Position numbers and translations under genes: made by a program. A stretch of 64,000 nucleotides of DNA from Pelargonium tetragonum (Eukaryota > Streptophyta > Magnoliopsida > Geraniales > Geraniaceae). The number at the start of each line of letters is the position of its first letter. Position 1 is the first letter of the stretch. The notes below the pieces were generated by a model that was not told the origin of the DNA, did not search any database, and worked only from the letters and a program-made list of their open reading frames with translations. The DNA lies in NCBI GenBank assembly GCA_036897445.1, contig JAYMTL010000062.1, positions 39,631 through 103,630 on the forward strand, in the 5' to 3' direction. Positions 54,401 through 64,000 of the stretch are shown here, in pieces.

Positions 54401-55555
54401 ATCCATTAGACTTTATAAACCTATGCTATTCCCTAAAATCAAGCTCCGTTGTACCCTATATAAAAAGAAGACTTTTTAATTTAAGATTCCACTAGAAAGA
54501 GACTCTAAGTACAAGGGGGGGGCTCCTTGAAGAATAGGGTTCGCATCTGTACTACAAAATTCCAACTAACTTCTAAAGTTTATTAAGAATACAAAATTGA
54601 CTTGTACTAAGTTTCAGCTCTTGGTGTAACAGCTACATTAAAAAAAACTCAAATAAATGTTACAAAGCGCACATTAACCAGTTATGTTATATGTACATGG
54701 GTTCCTTAATTTCTTTTTTCTTCTTAGGATCCTCTTGCTTTTGTCTTACCCGGCCTTAAGCAATTCTAAACGGGATAGATACAAAAATTTACCTATTTAT
54801 TTGAAAGAAGCTCCTCGGCCTCCTTTTACTTTTAATATTACTCTTCGTAGTAGTTAACTTTGAAGTCAGTTAAATTTGTATAATTTAAGCCCGCCGCTTT
54901 GGCTCTATTCTTTTTCTTTTAGGCCACTACTTTAATTATAATTCGAATTAACTGCCTTAGAATTTTAGGGAATAAATTAGAGATTCGTGTCTAACCCTCA
55001 GTTCATGCAGCCCCTCTTTGCTTGCCGTATTCCTGCGACTGCCTGTAGCTCTAAAGTCTTAGTACCAAGTATTTAAGTAAGGAAATTTCTTTTAAACTAA
55101 TAAAGGAAAACCTGGAGTTTGTCCTATGGGGAAAATCTTCCAGCTTAGTAAGGGGTAGTTTTTTATACGGTACTACTGCCTAAGGATTATAAGTATTGTT
55201 GTTCGTCAAATTTCTTTTTGACTTTTTTATTCTAAAACGGGAACTCCGAAATGGATAAGAGACTTCCTAGAACTTTCTTTAATGAGATTTTACTCCACAA
55301 AGGATCAACTGCCTACACATGTGTATATTATGCAACTCCTCAGGAAATAGGGTGTGGTTTGAAGAACTCTTGATCTTACTGAAAAATAAGTTACAAGATC
55401 CGGCATTCCTTTTTGTACTTCAGGACCCCGCGCTTATAGGAATATGGTAGTTGTAAAAAAGTTAGGCATCCTCATAAGCTTTGTTGTTACTGGTATAAAG
55501 TATAAAGAGGCTACAAACCTCAATAAGTAGAAAGGTAAATTGGCGGTACCTTGAC
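45481..55555. other. AT-rich non-coding bulk block 8
   Basis: The longest continuous bulk stretch. No gene is supported: the frames at 49258-49455 and 53429-53704 (minus) are at chance length without features. Sample 50581-50700 gives about 12 TpA to 9 ApT and 6 CpA+TpG to 10 ApC+GpT, again RIP-like. Strand skew switches: 54001-54060 has 18 C to 5 G, while earlier patches are G-rich. GC dyads continue (GGGGTACCC near 46152, AGGAATCCT near 46516, GGGATCCC near 51017, GGAGCTCC near 53788). No origin, promoter or RNA gene is seen. Confidence 0.7.
48916..48927. repeat. Short (AT)6 dinucleotide run
   Basis: Twelve alternating A and T bases preceded by five further A residues and followed by a T-rich stretch. 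A minor microsatellite with no gene nearby. Confidence 0.6.
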
Positions 55556-56030
55556 TGTAGCAGGGCGAAGGGGACAAGGCATTTTAGTATTATGATAGTA
55601 CACGAGACCCTATGGCAAGCACCTACCCTTACTTCTTACTTCCTTTCCTTTTTACAGAGCTGTAACCTTCTTCAGATCTAGACTCTGTACCAGTATCCTC
55701 TTCTTAGCTATACTATCGGCTGCTTTCTAAAAAGACACTTATTTCACCTCTACCTTTAAAAACCTTACTTACACTTGATTCAGAAGGGGAAGAAACCAGT
55801 ACCTCTAAACTTTGAGTTCTACATCTACTCTTACCCTACAAATTTGTCTTGTAACTAGTCTGCATTACTTTTACAATTCTGATACACTCTGGGCTAGATA
55901 TTGTCTAGGAGTTATCGAGACATTAGTTAGAGACTTACTTGAAACCCGGACCCCTTTAAAGTTCTGTTACTTAGCAATTATATGGCTTTGCGTTAAAAGT
56001 AACTTAAAGAAAAAAAGGAATTAGAATATC
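55556..56030. other. Compositional island 6: possible minus-strand coding remnant
   Basis: The plus strand is C/T-rich with few GG..CC dyads. On the minus strand near 55640-55700 a fragment reads GTESRSEEGYSSVKRKGSKK before a stop, an acidic-to-basic, serine-rich pattern. On the plus strand a 70-codon frame runs 55812-56024 (no early ATG, TTG start) with no recognisable domain; it is probably accidental. The minus-strand fragment is the more protein-like, yet too short to assign. It may belong to the same class of decayed sequence as the other islands. Confidence 0.3.
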
Positions 56031-56789
56031 CTAAGTAAGCATAGAATCTAACTAAATTGAAATTTAGAAAACTCTCCTTCTGTTAACTGGACATTTTATA
56101 TACAGAATCGGTTTTCTCAATGTGTTTTTAGAGCGTGACACTCTGGCCCTAAGGTAAAGCTTTTTCGATAGATATCTTTAATTTGGACTTATCTTGGATT
56201 AGTATTAAAAAGTTATAGAATAGTTCTCAGGGCAGGGATAAGTCTCTTTTTCTGAGGTTCTAAAAGCTCCTACGAGCATAGCTTTTTTTGTACGAACTCG
56301 AGAGTGGAACATTAGAATTAGAAGGGGTCGTTAATTTATAATATTACTTTTGACTTTAGTACTCTAAGTGAGTACTCGAGAGACTTTGTACTTCAGTATC
56401 CAAAGCACTTAGAAACCCTTTATTTACCCTCAAAAACGAGAAGAGAGTTTCTACATCTTCCTAAGATAGTGTGACCTTCTTTACTACTTTATAGTGTCTA
56501 CTCGGCACTTCCCTTATCTTCATCTGAGTTAGTAGTACTAGAATGACGTAGGCTGCTAAAGGAACTCCTATTATATAGAGGATTGAATTCCCCTTCTTTT
56601 TCTTTTAAAATTGCTTGGGTTCTCTTAGCACCTTGTTAAACCTTTCGGGGAACCTGATAGCGGGTATTTTTCGCCTATGGAAATTGACTATACTTGACAT
56701 GGGTTTTTTTTGGAGGAATCTCATTTACTTAAGCAGTTTAAAATCCTTCCAAATTGTGTGAAAGGAAGCCTCTCTAGATATTAGATACG

Positions 56790-56850
56790 GCTCGGTTTGA
56801 ACCTTTGTCATTCATATAAAAATCTCAGTGCTCTGCCTCAGCAAAAGGCT
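56790..56850 (-). pseudogene. tRNA-like sequence, strongly degenerate
   Basis: On the minus strand a D-arm-like GCTGAGGCAGAGCAC (about 56829-56843) is followed after about 20 bases by a T-arm-like AAAGGTTCAAACC (about 56794-56806). Order and distance suit a tRNA. The anticodon stem and acceptor do not pair, and no anticodon can be read. It may be an old tRNA-derived remnant or chance. Confidence 0.22.
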
Positions 56851-57279
56851 AAAAAGTATAAAGGAACCAAAACGCTCCCAATAAGGTAGAGTTACTCTAT
56901 TTCTAAGAAATCGCGTAAGCAAATAAGTAATAATATATGAAGTCCACTTGTCTTGTATAGTAGGTTTGGGTATGGGTTTGACATGTATAGCATAGACTCT
57001 CTCAACAACTAAACAAGTAAGTTTAAATTCACAGAAATCCTCGTCTCTTTAAACTTTTAGTTACTCCTAAGTAAAGCACCGACTTTCACCTTTTTCAGAT
57101 TAGGCAAATCCTTTGGGTATATACCAAACCCTCGTTAAAAAGACAGGAGATAAATGGCAGGCCAAAAACGGATAACAGTTTGTATTCTTCACAGCTACTC
57201 TAAAATTTCCTTGAACTTGAAAACTTTAGGTATTATTAAAGTATTAAATCACAAGCCTGTTAAAGGGAATTTCCGGATT

Positions 57280-57316
57280 GGATTGCAAATACTAAGGGTT
57301 CAAATCCTATTGTAGG
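57280..57316 (+). other. Possible tRNA 3' half fragment
   Basis: GGATTGCAAATAC resembles a cysteine-type anticodon arm (loop with GCA), and is followed by GGGTTCAAATCC, a T-arm-like core. No matching D-arm or acceptor 5' strand lies upstream, and the T-stem pairs imperfectly. If real, this is a 3' tRNA fragment rather than a gene. Confidence 0.2.
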
Positions 57317-58245
57317 TTCCTAATGCCCGCCCTAGACGCTAAAGATAAACTAAATTCATTCAAATTGCCTGTTATAATAGATTATAGACAGGCCCTCGCA
57401 CTTCTAAAATCACTAGAAAAGGGGAACGAGATTTATGCTAAGTAAAGAGATCTCCCCTGAGATTGTATTTCAATACCAAAAAGAGCTCAATCTGCCATCT
57501 CTACTAAGACTTTAAACCTTGAAAGAGAGACTCCTGTATCTTATAGAAGCTAGCTGTGGCATACCTTTTTGTATTTTTTAGGTCTTGGACAACAAAAGGA
57601 TTTGTCAAGTAGAAATAGGAATATGCTTCGTGGAAGCTTTTGGCACCTTTTGTTTAACTCAAAAACAAGAAAAATTGGGGTATACCTAAACGACTCCGAC
57701 GCCGATTTCAGATAAAATGTCTTTTCCAGGGAGTTCTAGTTCGGAGTTAGCTTATCGAATTTGGCGGGATATACGCCTAGGACTGGCAAGTTAATCTTTT
57801 TATTAGAACTAAATCGAGGGAGACTTTGGTGGGTTTCCTCTCCGAATTCTATTAATCTATATAACTATATAAGTGATTGTCAAGATTAAACTATTAAACT
57901 TTAGTGTTTACTTTATTATTTAGTATTTTAGACACGAGAAATATCGAAAATTCCTTTTAAGAAGGTTTCAAATCGAAGTACCCCTTTCCGGGTAGGCGGG
58001 GGTTTAGAAGACTTAGACAAGGATTTGACAGGGGGGCTCTGGAAGGGTGTTTCATAGTTTTATTTAAGGGTAAGCTCAAGTTATAGAAACGTATCAGAAA
58101 TTTTCGCTGGGGACTTAATTTAAGTATAAATATGCACCTGACTAGCTCTTACAACTTTTTTCAAATCCACTTAGGTTTGTTTAGAAACTTTCTTCCTCAG
58201 GAAAGACCCTACGCTGAATTTTCTTTTAGGGTTCTCTTTAGAAAG

Positions 58246-58313
58246 GCTAGCTAATTTTGTAGAACAAAAAACTTAAGATACTTAGGTCAAGGGTTCAAGT
58301 CCCATAGGGTAGC
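58246..58313 (+). pseudogene. tRNA-like sequence with paired ends
   Basis: GCTAGCT (58246-58252) can pair with GGGTAGC (58307-58313) at six of seven positions, counting a G-T pair. Between them lie a TTTTGTAGAACAAAA hairpin where a D-arm would be, and GGGTTCAAGTCCC (58291-58303), whose GGG and CCC pair around a T-loop-like TTCAAGT. The 68-base length is near that of a tRNA. There is one extra base before the acceptor 3' strand, the D-loop lacks GG, and no anticodon arm is clear. It is therefore listed as tRNA-like only. Confidence 0.28.
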
Positions 58314-59760
58314 AAACCACACCCAGGTAAAGAGCCCCTAATAGAAATCTTTCAACGCTGCGCAGTTTAGAAATTAGAGAAACTTTGCATTTGGTTTTGG
58401 AATTGACCTCTTTTTGTTTAGAGCCAAGAGCTTCTTCCTCATGTTTCAGCCTAGTGGGGCAGAGTTCTAAAATGTCAAAGGAATTGATACACTTATACTA
58501 GGGTTCTTCTATTATCTTATTATAGACCCCTCAGATACACTTTTTACAATAGAAATATATATAACTTTGCCGAAAGCTTGTTTGCTTAAAATCTGATACG
58601 AGATTGACTTTTTTTAGGTACTTCTCAATAAGACGAATTGTTTAGGTTTAAAAAGTCCATGAAAGAAAAGAAGGTTATTTCCTTAAGATTAAGAGGGGTA
58701 GGGGTAACTCGGCATGATTCTAATCCTATTCTTTTCCACGGAAGATTCTTTTTTTATAAGTGTAAGTGTAATGGTTACCTAATTTCACGAACTTGAGAAA
58801 AGTATAATAATATCTTTTTCTTAAGTAGAACAAAAACTCTTAGGTGCACAAGTACCTAAAGATTGATAAAGGTAGATACAACTTACAAGGAATTGATAGC
58901 TTTTGGAATAACACCCTATATTCAATCTTCTTATAACTCTTATTTTATAACCGGAATCCGGTAAATATTGCGTGCAAAACGGAAGGGATACCGTGCATTA
59001 CGATAAGAAGAAATGACGCAGCCCTACACGCCTCTATAAGGTTTCCTGTTTAGAGAAAGTTTAATCTAATATAATATAGTTAGAATAAATCGAGCTAAGG
59101 AATAAGGAACTCTCACTTAAAATCTTACCAGATAAATGAGGCGCAAAAGCTAAGACTTGCTGTGTCGCTGTTAGGGAAATTCCCAAGTTTAGGTAGGTTT
59201 TGAGCTACTCATTCAGAGGAGCCCCTTTTCAGAATCAGGTTTCAGGTACAGGAAAGTCAAAGCCTCCCTCTTATATTTATATTGGGATCGGTTTATCTAT
59301 CTAGTTTAGGAATGGATCCTACAAAGTACTTTAGCTTCTTGACTTGTAAAAAATATAGGTATAATGGGCAACCCAGGACGAGAGTTAAGTGCTTCATCTT
59401 TCTTTTTACAGTCCTGCTCCAAGATGAGAACCCTAGTAGCTTCAAAAAAAATCTATTACCCATGTCGTGTCGAGTCCAAAAAAACTTGAACAATATTCTT
59501 GGAGTACTGCAGCAAAAGCTCCTATATCTAATAAAAATCGGTAAGAAAAGCAGGTTTTAGTACGACGGGAGAAGATTGGAGTTTTTACAGAAGAAGCCGG
59601 TCTCAGAGTTCTGGTTTATACAAAATAAAGGCTGCCTATCTCCACTCTAATAGAGTGATTTTTCAAAATTTTAAGGAAAACTTGCTTATCTGGTATTCTG
59701 GTAGTAATAAGGAATAACCTATTAGAATACTTATATCGAAGAAATAAACTTATCGTTTCC

Positions 59761-60420
59761 GTAAACTCTATGTCAGATACTATCTCCTTAGCCTAGCCCC
59801 AGTTCACAAACTATTATAAGAAACGGTAAATCCAGGAGTTCTCCTAAAAAAACCAATCGCTATTCTTATACATCCTAGACCCTTTGTTTATAAACTCTTT
59901 ATAACCTAACTATATACGATTTATTACAGTGAGACTCCCTTTTTTTATACTAGTGCTATGGAGTTAAATGCTTATTCTATTATAAGGACTTCTTCCCCTG
60001 TGAAAAGAGGCATATCTGCTAGGTAAGTGAATAAAGAAAGTTAGCCTTTACATCCGTTAGGCAAATAAAAGGGATCAACTGCTTAGTCAGACTCTATATT
60101 AAAAATAGTGCAGGAGAAGTGAAATTTTATTAAGTAGGTAATTGCTATTTTGAGGAACTCGCCAAGGTCTAGTTAATACTGAACAAAGCTCGATAAGAAT
60201 TCTTTTATTGGTTTTGAAAGATAAGAGAATCCAAAAAAAGAATATAATTGAAAGTTGAAAATTGTTTATTAAAGGATTAAAGGTAACGTAGTTAAGAGAA
60301 GAAGGAAGCTATAGCATAGATTAAGATCTGGATCAAATAAAAAGAATTGCCTGATAAAAAAACTCTACTAATGAGTACTCCTAAATAAAAGGAATAAAAA
60401 CTAAGACGGATAATTTCTTT
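59761..60420. other. Compositional island 7: A-rich stretch with broken hydrophilic frame
   Basis: The right half (about 60120-60420) is strongly A/G-rich with no GC dyads. One plus-strand frame through it (60125-60409) reads as a Lys/Glu/Ile-rich, coil-like protein interrupted by about twelve stops. The left half is more like bulk. No terminal repeats are seen. Decayed mobile-element coding is possible; A-rich non-coding sequence is the null explanation. Confidence 0.3.
60125..60409 (+). pseudogene. Possible decayed hydrophilic ORF fragment
   Basis: Ninety-five codons in one frame give short charged runs such as YFEEL, KIRESKKRI and EKKEAIA, then KELPDKKTLLMSTPK. About twelve TAA, TAG or TGA codons interrupt it. 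Most of these stand where a glutamine or tryptophan codon would fit if C-to-T or G-to-A change had occurred, as RIP would do. However, the stop frequency is no lower than expected for A-rich DNA, so there is no sign of selection and the protein-like look may be an effect of composition. No domain or family is recognised. Confidence 0.2.
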
Positions 60421-63320
60421 TAGGGCTTCTTCCTCAACAACAAAAAGCACTTAAACTGCAATCCTACGGTATGGCCAAGGACCTTGAAATTCAATTTGTA
60501 AATAAAAAAGGATTCCCTTTCTTTTTTAATATTAGTGTGTGTTAAAGACAGTGTAAGACATATAGTTTATCTTTGAAGAAGCTAAGGTACTAAAAGTTTT
60601 GAAGGAATTCCTACGTAGATAATAGGTAAACAGGAACAAGAGCAATTCTATAGGATGCTTTTAACCTTAGTATATTTTAAGGTATCTTACCTATTCCCAG
60701 AAGTTTCCCAAGGAAAAGAAGCTAACCCTTAACTCTCTTAGTTAGTATTTTCATTTCAAGAGCGGTCTATTTCTAGAGTCATTTGTGTATTAGCTGTTAG
60801 AGGATACTTAGTGTAACTCCTTTCATCGTTTAAAGGATTCGCATTCTTTATATAATATTTATAATATTCTGAAAGTGCTCCTGCTATAAATTTGTTTGCT
60901 TCTAATGGATTTAAATGGCCCCTATTTAGAAAGTTTCGCGCACAGATTTCTTCAAAGGCACTCCTGTAAGATTATTCTTGACTTCCTGACATAGATATTA
61001 GACTAAGAAGTTTTGTAATCATGAAAAGGCTAATTCCTTCGCAATGAAAGTTTACGCACCTTAAAAAAACTAGCTTTCACTTAAAGGTTAACTCTTAACA
61101 CACAAAAAACCCCTGTCATAAGGCATCAGTTCCAATAAGGTGCTCCTTTTTTTAACAGCTACTCTAGTTTATCCGCAGGCTCGGCCTAGCTTTATTCAAC
61201 TATGATAAAATTACAGTTTATAATAAAGAAATTTCCCTTACCACTCAGCGTATCAAGATTTTGACTACTTCTGGTTTTGGTCCGTTATGGAAAAGTATCC
61301 CGCAAACTTTATAAAAGTGAAACTGTTTTCGTTTTTGGGTTTTCGAGGATCCGGGTAAGTGATTCAAGGAAAAACTTTAGAGACTCTCTTGGATTCAGAA
61401 AGGTAAATCCTGCATTTACTTACGTTTAAGACATAGAGACTATTACGAGGTTTATCATCTTGAGTAGGTTTTTGCATTTAGCTACTAAACTAGATAATCT
61501 AGACAGTGCGTTATTACTATTCGACGGCCCCCTGGTAGGATTAATCCCCCAAGAAAAGGATCTTGTTATGTATGATATGTAACTAGAAAGTTTGCAGGAG
61601 ATCCTTGGAAAAGGAATGCTTGACACCGAAGTTTTACTGGTATTTTATACAAAAAAGACTAAAGGATGAAAAAGCAAATCCCGATTTTAGGACTAAGCAA
61701 CCGGCAAAGTTTCTGGAACCACTTTCTAACCCGAAGTAGTATGCAAAATTGACAAGGAATTCCGCTTCTATAACCCTATTATACCCTTAGAGATAGTTCT
61801 AAAACCCCGCCTCTATCTTATAACTTAGCTCTTGAAAGGATCTAAAATATAGCAAAAACATCGTATATTCTGCAGTTGCTTTAATGAGAAATAAGAAACT
61901 TACAGGATTCTCAAGTATTTACTAGACGCCGCACTCCCCTTTTCTAAGCAACGAGCTTTTTACAGTTGCCTATGGGATAAACCAACAAAACTGAAAACCT
62001 TATGACTCTAAAATACTCATCCAGGGCTCTCCCTATTAATCCTGTTTCCTTTTTGGGGTTTCACTTAGCCCTTCTTTAATTCCTTATGAAAATAAATAAA
62101 GCAAAGAATAAACAGGGTCTCATTAAGAGAGCGAAAGTACCAGCTGCAGCCAAGAATCTATCACGAATTAGATTCCGGGTTAGTGCAACTGGATATTACT
62201 GGGTTTCACACGCGGATAAGAAAGATTTCCTTGTTTAATAGGAGTGCCTGGTATTACAGAAATATAAAGAAAAACAAAGGAGAACACTAAATAAATATAG
62301 CGAAAACGCAAGGAAATGTCAAATTTGGGAGGAAACGTAAGTTAATCTTACGTTTTGGTGCACGAAACCTCCTATAGGCAGGGCTTTCTTACTTTAGGCA
62401 GCCCACTTTTTATTAACGTAGCGAGTCATTTATCAGCAACCTGGAAGTACAGTCTAAAATAAGAAGAGATAACCCAAGTTACTTTCATTTGGTAAATTCA
62501 TGAGAGAAAGGCGAGACCTTTTAACAAGGAAAATGTTGATACGGATTAGCAAGTAGGCATGAAAAATGGCTTGTTAGTTTGCAAGGCTTCCCTTTTTTTA
62601 GATATATTTTATTCTAGTTATAGGTATTCTTTAGTGTTAACACTTGAAATACTGAAGCAGTTCTAAGATTTTCATTTCTTTATGGCGGGAGCTTTTAGCA
62701 ATATACAAGGATCTATTTCATATTAAGGTTTTTCTTCTATTATGTTTAGAGCTTTAGAGGCAATTCCCTAGCTTTTTTTATAAAGGAAAAGCTCTAGTAG
62801 ACTTTAACCCACTTTGTGTATGGGTACTCGAATTCGTTAAAATCTTTTTGTAAGCCCTTTTCATACAAATACGGGAGTTTGGTTGAGAAAAGAAATTTGC
62901 TGTAATTCTCGTTGGAAGTTCCTTAAGAGTTTGTTAAATTATCCTGAGGAGGCCTAAATAAAGTAAAGGTGTATATTAGATTCAGAAGCTTATAGCCTAA
63001 TTTGTTGAAAAATCTTAAGTCGGATAATATAGAATCCTATTTTAATTGTAAATTAACTCTAATCTAATAGAGAGTAACTTGGATATCCAAAAGCTTCTAA
63101 CTAAGGAATAGGGGGTTCTCGGCTCTTTTTTTAGGTTTCTTTATTTACATTTACTTGGACAAAAGACTACACTTCTTATTTCCTTATCTTAATTTCATCG
63201 GATTCCCTAATTATTAAAATAAAAAGCCTCGTACCGGAATTCGATACAAATACCACAAAGAGAATGCAAATCTAAAATTTCAGAACCCTTATACTATACT
63301 TATTACTTTTAGGGGAGTAA
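60421..63320. other. AT-rich non-coding bulk block 10
   Basis: No gene is supported; the minus-strand frame 61426-61626 is at chance length. GC dyads resume (AGGAATTCCT near 60604, GAGGATCCGGG near 61345, AAGGAATTCCG near 61753). No regulatory, RNA or repeat structure can be supported. Confidence 0.65.
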
Positions 63321-63480
63321 AGAATCGAAGAATACCCGTGTAGCTCCAATGCTACTAAGAATACTGGTCAGGCTTCGTAGACTATTACTATTATACTATT
63401 AAGACCTTATTCTCCATAACGATAAACACAAAGTACAATGAGCAATGCACCTTAGACAACTACAACAAGCCCCATCTCTT
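63321..63480. other. Compositional island 8: small C-rich patch
   Basis: A short plus-strand patch rich in C and poor in G (in 63421-63480 I count roughly 17 C to 6 G) with CTAC and ACAA words and no GG..CC dyads, resembling island 5. It may be a remnant on the minus strand or simply a strand-skewed patch of the bulk. Confidence 0.25.
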
Positions 63481-64000
63481 TTTATAACCTATTACACCTT
63501 AAATGAAAGAGCAAAAACTGAAATCTAAAATAAGCTAGCCAAAGATTCTTCATGAATGAGTTTTCTAAAGTGAGACGCGTTACCCTTTTGAAGTGCCTTT
63601 CTCTTTATACTTTATAGAAGTGACCCATTACTATGCAGCAAAAGCTATTGTATACAGTGGCTTCTAGAGTCTTTATTTATCCCAGATTTGTATTACCCAC
63701 CTGTGGAAAATCCTAGGACTTTAAAAGTTTCCTTTGTATCCCCTCATTTTTATTTTATTCCACTCTATTTTGGATTTAGCCCCTAAAGGGAAACTCTATC
63801 TTATCTTTGTAAAACTTTTTACCCTAAAGCAAATAAATAAGAAATCGACTCTTTTTTCATTGCTCTGCTTAGACGAGGAATGGGAACCAAAGGTATCGCA
63901 GATAAGCAAGCAACTACTTCAATTACATTTAATCAATAACTTCACGAAATCGAATCATGCTGAAGTTATTCTCTAGAATGCTTTTTATCTTCCGTCTAGG
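63481..64000. other. AT-rich non-coding end of window
   Basis: Bulk-like sequence with one 80-codon frame (63734-63976 plus) that opens at a TTG and shows no recognisable motif. It does not reach the window end. Nothing else is seen. Confidence 0.55.

Larger units (their letters stand above)
56031..59760. other. AT-rich non-coding bulk block 9 with tRNA-like fragments
   Basis: No protein gene is supported; opposite-strand frames overlap at 59282-59560 (92 codons, GTG/TTG-type start) and 59293-59493, which indicates a stop-poor patch rather than coding. T-arm-like sequences occur at 56795 (-), 57296-57307 (+) and 58291-58303 (+). GC dyads recur near 57265 (GGGAATTTCC), 57313 (AGGTTCCT), 57729 (GGGAGTTCT) and 59313 (GGATCC). 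Confidence 0.62.

Overview
This 64 kb window appears to be essentially non-coding. It is AT-rich, at roughly one third G+C by eye. No frame on either strand stays open beyond about 110 codons, which is close to what chance alone gives at this composition. Several of the longest frames have no ATG, starting at TTG or GTG. I recognise no protein-coding gene, rRNA, complete tRNA, CRISPR array, insertion sequence or operon. The organism cannot be named. The best-fitting context is a heterochromatic AT-rich block of a filamentous ascomycete: a RIP-mutated repeat graveyard, possibly centromeric, pericentromeric or subtelomeric. The intergenic DNA of a very large organelle genome is the main alternative.

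Most of the window is a 'bulk' sequence with three recurring properties. (1) TpA strongly outnumbers ApT, and CpA+TpG is depleted relative to ApC+GpT in every sample I counted by hand. This is the classical signature of repeat-induced point mutation (RIP). (2) G and C are clustered into short dyads of the form (A)GG-N2..4-CC(T), recurring roughly every 100 to 200 bases, with six-base GC palindromes such as GGGCCC and GGATCC clearly over-represented. (3) Local strand asymmetry switches between G-rich and C-rich patches.

Several stretches differ from the bulk: about 5985-6885, 33736-35240, 38401-39060, 41171-43080, 45186-45480, 55556-56030, 59761-60420 and 63321-63480. They have fewer GC dyads, are purine-rich on one strand, and in places show lysine/threonine/glutamate-rich reading frames broken by stops. 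The likeliest reading is decayed coding or mobile-element DNA, but no family could be assigned, and A-rich composition alone can mimic such frames.

The second theme is tRNA-like sequence. The T-arm/B-box core GGTTCAAAT occurs eight times (both strands) where about one is expected. Several sites have a more complete tRNA-like layout: 34741-34805 on the + strand is the best, and 34596-34657 (-), 58246-58313 (+) and 56790-56850 (-) are weaker. None is an intact tRNA. The one unambiguous recent event is a perfect 20-bp tandem duplication at 29128-29167. All function statements here are inference; the decisive tests (repeat-masking, RIP indices in sliding windows, tRNAscan-SE/Infernal, tblastx) could not be run.
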